Assembly (NCBI RefSeq): GCF_036669915.1 | Contig: NC_089325.1 | Location: forward strand, 8,340,859 to 8,404,858 | DNA length: 64,000 nt | Direction: 5' to 3' | Origin: Pocillopora verrucosa | Lineage: Eukaryota > Cnidaria > Anthozoa > Scleractinia > Pocilloporidae | Part shown: positions 1-13,600 of the stretch, piece after piece | How positions within the stretch are numbered: position 1 is the first letter of the stretch | Layout of the letters: each line of letters starts with the position of its first letter | Made by a program: the position numbers and the translations under genes | Notes under the pieces: generated by a model | Databases searched by the model: none | Told to the model about the DNA's origin: nothing | The model's input: only the letters and a program-made list of their open reading frames with translations

Positions 1-1
1 A

Positions 2-861
2 GATGGCTACCTTAAAACTGTTGAAAGATTTGATCAGAGAACTAACACTTGGAAAAAGTGTCCTTCCATTCGAACAGGTAGACAAAATGCTGGTGGAGCA
101 GCCATGAAACAAAAATTGTTTGTATTTGGAGGACTTCAACCAAACTCAACGGTTGGAGACCCGTGTGAAATGTACAATTCATCTTCCAACACATGGACTG
201 GAATCTCGAGTGTGGTAGCACCAAGGGGCCGGGCAAGTGCTGTGAGTTTCAAAGGAAAGATATATGTGTTAGGATGCTTTCATAATGAACAGGGAAGAGA
301 GGAGAACAAACAGTGTCTGAAAATCTATGACATTGATAAGAATGACTGGGAGGACTGCAAAGACATTCACATTTCTGGTGACTTACGATGCACACTTTCT
401 TGCATAAGGGTATTAAGTAAAGTGGCAAACTCATACCGTACAAATGAAACCAATGTTTTTTTATAACTTGTCAATTATGTTGAAATATATGTTAATGAGA
501 GAAGCAAATTAGACAATTTGATAACGGGAAAGCTTGATGATTGTGAATATCTCTTACCATGAGGAGAACAATCTCTATCTTGATCAATGTTTAATCTCTA
601 CCTGTCTATCCTAGTATCATCCAAACTATCTTAAGTAAATGAGAGTAGAAAATTGCTCTGATTTGAGCTTCACACCGCTTTTATTCATGAACAGGTGGAG
701 AGACTAAAGTGGGTGTTGTATATGCAAATTTTGTGGCAATTGCACAGCCTGAGGAGTTTGGGCAGAGCATGCAACTTAATAAAGATGGCGAAATATCTAC
801 TCTGCGGTGCTATCTACAAGTTCACCATAGTATCGCTTTGATTAATACTATCAGTAATTGA
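2..861 (+). CDS. Kelch-repeat protein, 3' end (5' part outside window)
   Basis: The frame is open from base 2 and encodes kelch repeats: GRQNAGGAAMKQKLFVFGG, then a second blade with RGRASAVSFKGKIYVLG and a YDIDKNDW turn. Kelch blades form beta-propellers that bind partners, often as substrate adaptors of Cullin-3 ligases when joined to BTB-BACK, but any such N-terminus lies outside the window. The exon runs to 416 and would use a GTAAAG donor at 417 (phase 1). The acceptor ending at 694 opens exon 695-861 in matching phase, giving a C-terminus starting GETKVGVVYANF and a TGA at 859-861. Without splicing the frame would stop at 466. The kelch call is firm; the last exon is inferred from phase agreement and its coding-like sequence. 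Which kelch family member it is cannot be told. Confidence 0.82.
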
Positions 862-1383
862 GGGTGCTTATAGAGGTGAAGAGAAAACTACAGATAATGA
901 TGAAGAAATAACAAGCAAATGCGAACATGTAAGTGAAAAGTAACACCAAAAACCAAAACAGATGAAAAATGCACAAAAAACGGAACTAACTGTGCCGCTG
1001 AAATTATGGCATGGACAGTTATGACAGCATCTTTCACTTAGAACTTACAAACCTGCCCCTGACAGCATGAAGGACATGATATTTGAAAAAAAGATCAAAT
1101 CTTCCATCTTAAGAGTTTTTTTAACTTTCTTTTGTTGCGCGTAGCTGTAAACTAGCAAGGTGCACCGGCAAATTAAATCGCAACTGTTCTAGACGACGAA
1201 ATACATGACTTGCGAGACATGAGAAGAGCAACACTGTCAATGAGTTAACAAAGTAGATTTTCTTTTTCAATCAAGCGTTATGAACCTTGAGTAGAGTTTT
1301 CGTAACCCCTTTACAGTAGCAGCCACTGTGGTATATATCTCTGGATTCGCGGGGAATCTTCCATGACATTCATCAATCAGCAG
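862..1383. other. Intergenic stretch, nothing recognised
   Basis: No convincing ORF, RNA gene or repeat was seen between the kelch gene stop and the minus-strand candidate exon. It probably holds the kelch 3' UTR, but there is no clear AATAAA directly after the stop; the only nearby AATAAA (about 778-783) lies inside the coding exon. Confidence 0.5.
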
Positions 1384-2690
1384 TTAAACGGTTGATTTAT
1401 TATTCGGGAAAAAAAAAATCACATCACCCTGTCTGATAACTTGCCCTTTAACATTTCCCTTCATGACGGTTTGGAGTCTTTCCTTAAGATCAGCTTCCTT
1501 CTGGAATTGTTGGTTCTCCTCTTCAAGAGTGATATATGACGATCTCCCTAGGAACACTCAATGTTAAACGATTTACACATTTGTCTCGTCATCTGGCACA
1601 TGAAGTACAATACACACTGTCTGGTTTCAATTACAAACATATCATGTTTTAATCGTCACGCTATTGTTCATACTGAATGTCTCGAGTAAAGTGCAAATGT
1701 CTTCGTCGAGGACGTTACATCCAGTCATCTGAAATTGACTACTCAAGCGGGGACATCAGGTGAGAGAAACGTGAAGTAAATACGCTAGCCAAAATTCTCG
1801 GTGCTAATAGATTGATAGATGTGGAATCTGCCTCGAAAATCCTAGTTTCTCCGAAGCCATTGTCATTTAATATGGTGTAGAAACAACATTTACTTTTTCA
1901 ATAGTACACAGACAGTGCTGGGATAATTTGTGGTGAGCGCTTAAGTAAACAATGTTTTTATGATCAACTTCAGTGCGCATTCAGGTGATCAAGACCGATC
2001 AAGAACACAGACTCAGGATATTTTGTTCTACGCTTTTTTCACAAATAGCATGAATGTGTTTGATTCCTGTCTCGGAAAAGCTGAAATACCTGTAAATGGC
2101 TTGCAACACGATACATCTAATTGGTAACGGCACTTTTTCAAACTTGGACGCTTCACTTTTCTATAATGCGAAGATCAGCGGTATATTACCTCTCCTGATG
2201 TGAAATTACTCAGAATTTCATAGCTATAGAACTCGTGAGGTTCGCAAACATATCATTCTGGTCACAAGAGGTAACAGATACATTTGACCTGTTGCTTCAT
2301 AAAACACTAGTGAGACGAACTTGAAATTGCATGAACATTTAGTAGTTAACTGACGATATTGCATATGAACTTACGACTGAGATCTGGAGCGCATTCCCCT
2401 GGTTGTAGTAAGAGGCAGGGCGGAACTTCCTTCCCACATTTAAAATCCTGATAACCAAATTGTCCAATAATCTTATTCTGTTTGCTTTGCGAATAGTCTC
2501 GAGAAGGCTCTGCGTTCCCTACGCGCTTGTAAGACCTGGCTAGCGGTGGACGGCATTGTTTCACCAAAGCTAGTAAGGCTTTATCTATGTTTGTAAGCTT
2601 CCACAATAAAATTGAAGGATCAGAGAAAAGTCTTTGATTGAGTCGCAGACAAAAATATCTAATACTTTGCAACAAAAGTGGAAGAATTCT
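1384..2690 (-). CDS. Tentative orphan gene, two exons, minus strand
   Basis: Two open minus-strand segments join in phase. The upstream one is open from an AG acceptor near 2691 down to 2375. It ends in CAPDLS followed by a GTAAGT donor (2374-2369) in phase 1. The downstream one starts at 1547 after a TAG acceptor, reads RSSYITLEEENQQFQKEAD and continues to a TAA at 1386-1384, with an AATAAA overlapping its last codons. The join makes about 160 residues with a charged, coiled-coil-like C-terminal part. No family is recognised and no start codon was found; more exons would be needed upstream. It could be a real lineage-specific gene, a decayed gene, or chance. The phase match and strong donor are the only support. 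Confidence 0.3.
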
Positions 2691-2691
2691 C

Positions 2692-4660
2692 TAACCTTTG
2701 CTACATGGTACAATCAAGTGCACAACGTCCTCTGAAGGTGAAATCGAGAAGTGAAAGCATATTTAAGTTGTCTAGAAGTTGTGAGTATTAAAAGCGTGTC
2801 GTTATAAGTGTTGGAAGTGCGAGATTCAATAAATTTTGTTCGAGATTGTTGCAGGGATCCCACGCTGTCGGAAACTGCACAACTAGATTCATTTGCTGGG
2901 ACACCCCGTCTCCGCGGCCCCCCCTTAACATTGGTCTGCAACATGGCATAGAAACATTCGCAGTTAAACAACATTGGATGGGGAGGAGGGGCGAAAGAGC
3001 ATCACAGACGTTGTTCTGGAGAAGTGTCCAAGTTAGGTCTGCCGGGGAGTCAAGGTGATTTCAAACAAAGCCACCTTTCATTTCGAACTTGTGTCGTCCA
3101 GATGACATCACAAGTGGAATTTGGAATAAATTCAGACCCAGTCCTAAAACAGCTTTTATATCTGAACGCGAAAATTTTTATTCAAGCCGATATTATTTTC
3201 AAGTCTTACTTAAAAGAAATCGTCGTCATTCTTAAATGTAGGGTAATTCAGGTAGACACCTGGTAATCAGTCCACCAGACAAATTTGAAATGTTCCCTGT
3301 TATGACAACAGACTGCGATACAAAACAGACAAAGAAAAGACGCCAGTATCAAATGACTCGAGACGTTTTCTCAGATCTGGTGGAGGATTTCTGTTTCTGA
3401 AGATTTCTTTTAAGCCTAGTGATATATATCGAAGGCGTTGTGAGCCAAGATGAATACGATGTGTGATCATGTTAATTGTTGTCACAATGTCCCGCAGAGA
3501 TTTTCCGAGGAAAAAAAATTCCAGCCTCTAAGAAGAATTTTTTCCCGGGCCACTGTTTATGTTTGTTCCTTTTAAAATTCTCCTTTTGATTCGTATTTTG
3601 GGCGAGCGAATTCTCCCGCAATCTCGAGAATCAATCGGCAAACTGTGAGGCGCTATTGGTTAGCACGTGCAAAACTGATCGTGTAGCTTCCATATTCTTT
3701 CTTGCGGTCTTAAAAGAAAATTAACTTCGACTGCCACAGTCCCACAGAGATAGAGAAGACTTCTAAATGTTTTTATTCTCAAGAAAAAAAAATCCAAAGA
3801 TTTATGCAGACAAGCTTTTCTTGTTATAACTGAATAGGCCTTTGTTCTTTAAAGAAGTGGTTGACTGGTCGCCGTGCTGAAGTGATATCCAGAACACATC
3901 CGCGGAGTGGTTCTTCACTTGTCCCTTCTCAGTCAGTTTTACATCTCATTTTATTGTGACGAGTCTCGGTTCATCCTTAGGGTATTGCCGTTACTGTTAT
4001 TGTAGTGCTCAGTCTGGGAGATTTTATTCGAGTCTGGCTGTTTTAATCCATTGTGAAAATTATTGGCGTGACTTGAAACATGGCACGCGATCGAACGCGA
4101 ATAAATTGTTGTCGGAACTTATGACGGATGTCAACACTTTAGTGACAATTATAGGTTGATAAACATTCGGAAGTTGGTTTATTACAGTTTGTTTGCCTGT
4201 TTAAAGATATTAATCTGATTATCTCTTCAAGACGTTAAAAAAACTACCAGACGCTAGAGTTGATTTTTCAAATTTTTAAATAATTAAAGGTATTAATAAA
4301 AATCACTTGGGCGTGAGTAATTACTGCAAAAGTTGATTCATTGTGTGAAAGGATTTTATTCTACATATGAAATAATTCCATATTTACATGAAATTAGAAA
4401 TGCTCTTTGCGTATCTGTTTGTCTTTCCGTGAAAATTAAAGGAAAGTTTGAAAATCTCTCTAAATCCATCGAGCATTTCAGCACTAAATTTTTCATGATA
4501 CTTTGAACCAAAGAGCTGTTCGAGCCATATCAAGGACTTTGATTTTATTCAGACGAATGCACGTTTGTTATCTATATCACTTTAGGATATTTGCATAAGA
4601 AAGCCCGCAACTTATCGAGCAGTCACTAACCCAGGGCTTGTTTCGCGCCTGTTGCCGGCG
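2692..4660. other. Intergenic region upstream of the LMO7-like gene
   Basis: Only short ORFs with no recognisable domain occur on either strand. The region likely holds the promoter and 5' UTR of the gene starting at 4661, but no TATA box or other clear element could be assigned. A short G/C-rich patch lies near 2905-2930. Confidence 0.5.
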
Positions 4661-7600
4661 ATGGCTTCGTCCTCCGAGTCAAGACAGGAAGGTAAAAGGA
4701 GACTCAGCACTCGAGAGCAACGAGAGCAGTTCAACATCTACATAAATTCAGATCCTGCACTTATTGAGTCGAGAAGATGGATAGAGGTAAGCTTTCTTCA
4801 CTTCAGAACCAGATGAAGGATTTGCATTTTGTTGTTCGCACAAGTACATTTTATCCGTCATTGAATGGGCTCTGATCAAGCCTTTACTTACTTAATTTTT
4901 CAGGAGGTGACCAGAAAGGAATTTAAAAGTCACAATTTTCGAGAATCCCTTGCTGATGGCATTCTTCTCTGCGAGTGAGTACATAAAGCACTGAGTTTGT
5001 TTACGAATGATGTTAGATTTTTGTAAAAACGTCAAAAATTAGGTAATCCTACGACTATTGCTGGTTATTTTTCTGTATCATTTTAACTATTGTTTTAACT
5101 TGAGAAAACGTGACTCTATAATTTCATGGGATAACTTAGAAGGTGTTCGTATCGCGTAAGTTATTATTATTTTGAGATATCTGAGGAATAGCTGTTTTAA
5201 ATTTGTCTCCGTTTGATATTTGTGACATGTAAAACCATCGATTGATCGTCTTTTAATGTGCTTGAAATAACTACTTTATTAACCAAGATGTGTTTATTAA
5301 CGCGATTCGACCATTTGAACGACAAGAAGCTTGATGTCACGTTCTGAAGAGGACAAAGCAAACTGGCTTCTGCAGTAAAAAGCAAAACGTCAGTGCTGCA
5401 AAATCAAAATAGGAAAAAACTTAATTAAACTGAAATTTTCATGAGGCCACCTGCCGGGCGCCACGTAGCATGTTACTGGGTGAAGTTTGTCTGTTTTCGA
5501 ATTTGAAATGAAGAACTGCTACATGAATAGCGTGCTTCCAAAACATTTTAGCCTAAGCCGGCAGCTATGAAATATGTGATGCATGGACCAACGAAACAAC
5601 TAATTCTTTCATTGGTAATTGTATGCCAGTCTTGACCTAGTCTGGCGAGACTGTATCTGATGTAATTTACATTCATTAGCTAAACCTATTTGAACTGCGT
5701 GCTTGATATACTCTGAATTTGTGTTACTACCTCGCCATTTCTCCTCATTGGCCTTAGAGTATCATTATGAATGTTACAAATGTGCGAAGGAAAGTCCTGC
5801 TTTTTTGGCAATACAATCGTATAATTATATTGACCTCCCTTGATTTCCACTCTAACAATTTCATTATTGTTATCTTACTGTGAGGAAAACATCGATTATG
5901 ATCGGAAAAAACTCATTACAAGGCCTTGATCACATTATACAACCAGCAATAAATATCCAAAAATTGTGTTTCAGCGTACCAGTATGTCACGTGACAAGTT
6001 TTCCCTGAGTGCTCATTTACATACGATGCTCAGTTGAATGTTTTAGACTGATACACGAGGTCACAAACTGATATATCAAATATTGTAACTATGATTCTTA
6101 TATTCTAACGATCAAACTTATTTTATAGTCATATTTTACGTTTTACAAGATTTGCGCATAGTAAAATTAGAAAGTTAAAAAATTCCTTTGTATTTCCAGA
6201 TTAGTCGAAATTGTTGGAGGTATCTCACTTGGTCGAATAAACCGTCTACCGATTGCGTACGCTGGAATTGTAAGTAGTGGATTGAAGTGGTTAAACCCCC
6301 CCCACCCCCCCCCCCTCTTAACCATGTTTGTGCGGAAGATTGAAGCCCGCCTGAGATAATCATGAAGACTTCCTGAGAACAGAGTTGAATTGCCCAAAAC
6401 TTAGATCAGGCTGGTTCCAGTAACTGATACAAACACTGACGGATGGTGGTCAACAACTTACAAATGTTCTTATTTAGGGAGATGTTTCATAGCTGATAAA
6501 CATTCAAAGCATGTCGTCGCATGCATCAGAAACGCCAACCAGTGATTAAGTGAATCAATGCCATTTTTTTTCTAAATTTTGCACATATGCCTCATTTAGT
6601 TTCTTATTTTTTTTCCTATTTCCTTCATTAGAATACAAACAGGCTGGTATTTTTCACGTTGGTGCATAAGAGCAACTAAGCAGCGAGTTCTTAGTACCTT
6701 AATGATGTGCTACTAATTTTCCCATGTCTTCAATAATATTTTTTTCATATCTTCAATACAACAGGACAATATCAACTTATTTTTCAAAGCCTGCGAAAGA
6801 CTGGGATTGCAAAGGCTTCATCTTTTTGACGTCACTGATCTTCACGAAGTGACGATCCGACGCGGTGATTCAACGTAAGTAAAGATCATTAAACTTTTAC
6901 ATCAGACACAATGCAAGCTTGAAGACTGATTTGTAAACACGTTTTTTTTTAATGTTGATAATTTCAAGACTAACAATTTTTAAGTAGGTCTAACTTAATA
7001 ATAAAAGAACTGAATATATACAGCCGGTAATTCTGTGGAGGTCTTAACTTTCGCACTTGCGAAGAGCAGTGATTTTAGAAAAAGAAGAATACAAACTGTC
7101 CATTTTTCGGTCGACAAGTATTACACCGTAAGAATATTTCTCACAATGAACCATTGGCTCTTCTGATTTTGGCTGGGGACAGGCTCCTGAATGGGCCTCG
7201 ATCAACAAGAGATGGTAAAAAGTGGCAGAGTAGCCGGCTAACGGGTCGATTGGGCGGTGGGACCAATTTCCCTTCGCTCTTTCGTTTTCACCAATTTATT
7301 TTTGGATTCTTTTCGAAAGCAATTTTTTTTAAATACAACATCCAGTTACCGAACGGTTGCTGATGAGCCAATTCGGGTAAGCCGGTATTCTACTTACATA
7401 TATATATAGCACGTTTTTTTACATACCGCGATCATATACCCTCTTCACTTGAGGATATACGATTTGCGTTTGCACGTGCAGCGGGGCTCTTTGTTCCGCG
7501 TTCTTTTTATTATGTTTGTCTCCGGAGATGTCGCAAAAAGGCTAAAAGACCGACGATCTTTTCTATAGAACGAGGTAGTTATCGCGGAACTTTAAAGGGT

Positions 7601-10600
7601 CCTGGTTGATATCGTATGAAACAAGATTAAATGAAACGCTTACCTCTGAGGTTGCCTCTGAAATAATAGCCACTTTGAAAAGACACTGATTCGAAATAAT
7701 AAGGACATCATTTTAAAATGACGTAAATGTAGGCAGGTCCAAAATCCGGACAAATTTGGAAAATTTCAAATTCCTTACACCATAGCGAAAAGTCGATTGT
7801 GTTTCATGTCACGCAGCATTTTATCGACTTAATTTGAAATCAAACGACTTACGAAGTACAAAGCATAATTAATTTTCTCTTCGACAATTTTAAGATTAAC
7901 ATACTGATGAGTTCACAGGATTTTCATTATTTTCGGTAGAAAGCAAGAAAAATAAATCTCGAATCTCAACGGAAGTCGCTTGTGTTACTTGCGCAATTTA
8001 TTTGGGTTACTGAATGCTCAAAAATAATCCTATTCACCGCGGAACGTTTTGTCTTTGCTCATTGTGGAATGCAAAGATTGTTCTAGGTATTGTTGTTAGA
8101 GTTGTATTGGGTTTGAAATCTTTTGATATTCCGCCGCGCTGTGTTTTCCTCTGGGACTTATACAGAAGCTTGTACTTGAGTGTTTGACTCTCATGTTTTC
8201 CATATTGCTCTCAGTCCGTTAAAACCGTAGGTATAATGAATGTATTTTACTTGTATTTACCTTCATTCGAATTCGTGTTTGTATTTATTGCGTCGCTGTC
8301 TGTGACTTGTCACAATGACATGCGAATTGAACAAGAGATCGCGCGACGCATTTTGATTAGTTGTTCGATTCGACTTGTGACTCGATTCCGGTCGAAAACA
8401 TATCCCTTACGCTGATAAGGATTCATTTCTTTCGAATTTCAGGTCATCGAGATTAAAGGAAACACAACGGAGGCTACAGAATGTAAGTACTAACAACAAT
8501 CTATTCAAAATCGTTATAATAATCTTTTTATCCCTGGAATAGATTCGTAATCTTCAAGCAGAAATCAAAATATACGTCTGGGTAACGTGGTTAAATCTCA
8601 AGCTCTGTACACCTTCTGGATGTCCCCGTACCTCGTTAGCACAAAAAAACCTGGGTTTCGATCGACTGTTTAAGAAATAATTTGGTTTTGCTCCGTAACG
8701 GTGATAGGGTTTGGTTTACGAACCAAAACTGTAAAGATCATATGTTATGAGTCTGGAGGTCGTCTGAATCGCCTTGGTGACTCGAAAACAGTCATAACAT
8801 GGAGCAACTGTATTTTCTTAGTTATTTTGTCATAACCACCCTTATAAGACGTTGTGTTTCCATTTTACAACACTTATTCCCTCGACTTCATAAAGGATTT
8901 AGTAATCGTAGATTTCGCCAACCGTCAACGACGGTAATTTATTTTTCTCGACCAAACGGTACGTAAATAGCACATACCCGATTGATTTCATTATGTTTCA
9001 TCAAAATGCAATTTATCTGTACGGATTTATTCGAAATCGATGGTTTTTAAAAGCACAATTTATTTTTATCAAAAAGAATTTTCAAGAGAGTAAGCTGGGC
9101 GCTTTACCCTGCTGCGGGGGTCAATTGATCGCCATTTTGAATTGTTCCTTGTTTATCAAGTGCGCGGGAATGAAATTTAAATTCCTCTGACGCCGAGGCA
9201 ACCAAGCGGAACCGCGGGCTCAATATCCTACATTTTGCCATCGGGATGTGAATATAACTGCGCAGTACAAAATCAAACAAAACTAAGAGATGGCGACACA
9301 AATGCGAAGAAGTTGACGCGACACAGGTAACAATTATAAATGAATTGTTACTTACTGTTTAGGTGAATATAAAAGTAGTTGAGATCTCCACCTCAAATGA
9401 AAGAATATTTGCGCGAATGAAACCGCAGCCTTAACATTATGGTTGACGCCATAACCTAATGTTATCCATAACTGGTTTTTTTTCACGCAAAGAGACAGAA
9501 CAGCTTTCACATGACGTTATTATATTGGATTTTTTTGCAGGTTACGATCACAATACTGTGGTTAGCCAAAGCAGCTCACAATCGAGGTTATCAGGGTCCT
9601 GCTCTTGACTACAGCTGCTTTGATCATCTAATTCCGGTAACAAAAAGCTCGAGGCTATTTATTTTACCATTTCATTTAAATCATAAACCATAAAATATAT
9701 TTTGTTAAAAGGAAAAAAAATAATATCGTGGCAAAGCACCCAGGATGCTTTCAAAACAATTTATCTTATATCACGAGTTTTGTATGACTCGTGATTAGCA
9801 GTATTTTGTCACGCGATAACAAGGCATGTTCTCCATCTACTTAAAGAAATAAATTTTTGATGCTGCTTCCATGCAATCAGTTACTTCCAATAATTATTAC
9901 CCTGTTCCATCAAACTAATCTTTGTCCTATGAATGTCTTTGTTGCACTCCGGATATTTCTTCAGCCAAAAATGGAAGTGTATCAATTGCGTGATAGGAAA
10001 GTTGTGGGTGATTTTACGTAGCGAAAAATAGTCTATCAAGTGATGTTTGTCTAACCTGCATGAAAAAGTAAAGAGGAAACTACTACCGAAAGAGAGAGTG
10101 GTATTCTTTCAATAAACCAGACTTACTTGCGAATTTTCTTTGCAGCAAACGAATTTCGGCAAAAAGAGGCGAGGGTCACGAAAGAGACATTCTTTAAGTG
10201 AACTAGAAACGCGAGACAAAGTGTTTGATAGGATTGACATTAGTGACAAGAAGGAGAAATTTCGGAATCTTGAAAACCAAGCCAAGCAGGTAAGCATCCA
10301 ATTTCTTGGCTTCAGTTGATAATCACAGTAGTTTACAAGTACTCTAAACCACAAAAATCAGACTGCGTATTTTGCTTGTCTCATGAAAGCCAGGTTGAAA
10401 GGCCTGGGACAAGTGCTAAAAAACAAGTTTGGCGGGGGGAGGTTTCGAGGAGGAGGAGGAGGGGATTTAGATGTCTAGCTTCCACGAGGGAAGGTTCTCG
10501 CGCGATTCCTTTCGCGCCGCGCAATCAAACCACCTGTTTGGTACGTAGTCAGTGAGCTACAGAGAGGTAGTGGATCTTGAGGCAAGCCAATATTTGCTTT

Positions 10601-13600
10601 AGACATGAGTTCTAATCTCCCTCTTTACTTGTCATCTTTACACAGAACATCGTGCATTTGGAATTAAACAGACGTAAATCAACCGGAGGAATTTTGAAAA
10701 GAAGTAGAGAAAAAAGTTTAAGTTGGAACGAGGAGGAATTAATACACAGCTACACAGACAATAATTATCTTCGGAAAAGGATGCCGGATCCAAAATTTCA
10801 CGAGAAAAAAGACATGTACGACCACCGTGATCAACTTGTGAGTATAAATGACTTGACAATCACAATTTGCGGTACACATTTTGAATAGAAACTAGCAATG
10901 CTTTCCATAAAAGTCTTCATGTCAAGGTCATTATCGGAGCCGAGGTCATTTTTTCTCTGCCTTCCACCTTCTCCCACCAATCAGGGATCAGAACTGCTGT
11001 AAGCCCATTTTTGACTTTCCTGACTTTTACCACCCTCCCCTTCCCTCCCCCACTACGTTGATTGTAGGTTATTGTCAGTACTGAGATTTCATGGAAGATC
11101 ACCTGGTCATAATGATTTTGTAAAATATACAATCATAACTTATAAGTATATTTATAATTATGGCCAATATTAACCAAAGTCGGCCAGTAATTGATACCAC
11201 AGAAACAGCGTATACTTAATTCATTGAGAGTCTGATTTGAATGAAGCGTTTTATCTGAATTTTGTCCATTTTTTGAATAAATACCAGGACTCAAATCAAG
11301 AAAGATCTCGCCGTCGGTCGAGTGGTTCTTCGGACCGCGGTCTGACGTCACCACCACCGATTTCACTTGGTAAGAGAGTTGAGGTGGACTTGAAAGAGAA
11401 ACAAAAGAAATTCGAAGGGCTTGACAAAAACGCGGAAGAGGTAACTACTGGAATTAACTTTCAGACTGAATACGTACGTGAAAAAATTTCAGTTTCTTGT
11501 TCTGAGTTGATTAACCGTTTCAACCTTTTAGCCTGAATGAATTATTATGTCGAATTAATCCTGCGACTCTAATAAGTGATTGGAGAGGAAACTCTCCTTG
11601 CAGTCTTTATACTCTTTCTAGCGAAAGATGATGAGAAAACATGAAATAATCTCTTAGAGGAAATTTTATGGATTAATCACTCAATTCTGGCCAGTAAATA
11701 AATGTAAGAGTATCAGTTAGGAGATTAAACTCTTTTGGGGGTGAAATTGTAAACTGCTAATGAAAGGTACATACCATAAACACGCTTTTGGTTGCTGATC
11801 AACCTGCCGTATTTTACACTGCAATTCTGTTGACATGACAACTGCGAATATTGCTCCACCTTTCCGATGGATGCTGGTCCATTGTTTATCACACCACACC
11901 AGCCCACCTGCCCCCCCCCCCCCCCCTTTAGAAATTCTCCAGGTTTTCCCGGCAACTCTTTGGTAAAATTCATTTTTCTTGGGTGGAAGGACACCTCTAG
12001 AGTAAACATACGTGCCTATAGAAAGAAAAATAACCCAGGCCAGCTATCGGAGACGGAGCTCTCGTTCTCATGTTTAGCTCGCTAACTCACAGGCCCGAGG
12101 GTCATTAAACAAACATGACGCATGCTTGTTCACATTTGGTTTACTGAGGAAGTGTCGAAATCAGCTGTCGTTATCCTTAAGCAAAGATCGAGTCTTCCAC
12201 CGAGTTTAGTTTTGTCGGTTCTGTTTTTATTCTGGTGATTTTTTTTGCCAGCAATCTGCTGTGTTGAAAGGCAAAGCTCGGCCAAAGTCCTGGGGACCTG
12301 GAGAGATAAGAAAGGCACTGCAAAAACAAGGCTCTGTTGATGTAGCGTTCAAGGAAAAACACCAAAACTACGAAAAAATTCAGCGTCAAGCAACTACGGT
12401 ATGAAAAGTAATCACAAGGCACTACAAGTATTGTTGCCAAGTAGTTTTCTCCGTGTACACTAGACCCTTCGCTAAAGTTGTGAACCTAATAGCGCACTTG
12501 CAAATTTTTCACTCCACAAATTTGATTCGATATACTTAGTCAATGTTTCACGTTACATAAACTTGCCTCGCCACATTGTTAAGTGTTTATTTGTATAGCA
12601 TATTTCAAAAATTGTTTGAAATTCTTTTGTTCGTTTCGCAGACTATTACCTAATTTTACCAGCTTTTAAATGGTTTAAATGAAATGGTCTTTACAAAGAT
12701 TTTTGTGACTACCATAGATGATTAAGTGGGCATTTCCACGAACTTGGACTGCAAAAGCAACCCGCTCTTATGAAAATAAACGATAAATATCTGTAAAAGC
12801 AGGTGGCAGTTCACATTTGCATGATAATTAGCCATTATAATCACTCTGTGTCGGGATGACATCTTTGTATAGCTTGTATGAACGATATTTCTTTGTATAT
12901 TCGATACAGGAAAGTGCTGTGTTAGAGGGGAAGTTACGGCCGCACGCAGATAGGGATGGAAGACCAGAAAAAGTAATTCTTGGAGGAAGATCAGATGTGA
13001 AACTCCGTGAGAAACAAAAAGATTTTGAACAACGTGATTATCAAGCTCAAAGGGTATTGAACTTATACAAGACTAAAATGAAAATATACCTACGATTTTA
13101 AATTCTTCTAGATAATGATATATCATCATCTCGGTCCGCTTCCAGAGACTTTTATGATTTAAAATTTGCAGCAGACAAAGCAGCAAATATTTGGATTTTG
13201 CCTTGAAACAAATTAACTTATTCGACTCAATTTGGAACGGTTTCGCTTGTTATATTGGGCAACGACGCTTCTTAAATTAAACAAAATTTAATCATCTGCA
13301 AGAGACTTAAGCGAACGGAAGATAGCTTATTTTGATACGTGCTAACTGTAAAATGCAACGATTAAGAAACGAGCGAAATTGTTGTGTAATCTTAAAGACC
13401 AATGTTTAAATTCTTCACTGTTTTAAATTGCATTGTTAATATGCGCTTGTTGGCAGAATATAAATCACCAATTATGGGTAAACACGTCATAGAACAAGTT
13501 ACAATATAACAATGTTGGATGCACCAAACTGTGCATGATGATAAGACATGTTGTCTGCGGTGTGTGGGTGCTTCAGTATGAAGAGCTTATTTTACTCTCC

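Larger units (their letters stand above)
4661..9636 (+). other. Exons 1-6: calponin-homology (CH) domain
   Basis: The six exons encode residues 1-171, with the CH domain roughly residues 38-170. Visible hallmarks are the RRWIE helix, DGILLCEL, the INRL segment, DNINLFFKACERLGL, the LFDVTDLHE turn and the final VTITILWLAKAAHNRGYQGP helix. CH domains of the LMO7/LIMCH1 type are single and usually associate with actin-linked structures. All junctions are GT-AG, with phases 0, 2, 0, 2, 0, 0. The introns are 117 to 1568 bp and contain no other gene I could recognise. Confidence 0.9.

Noticed and set aside
6167-6397. Glycine-rich minus-strand ORFs
   Set aside because: They are produced by the poly-C tract in an intron of the LMO7-like gene.
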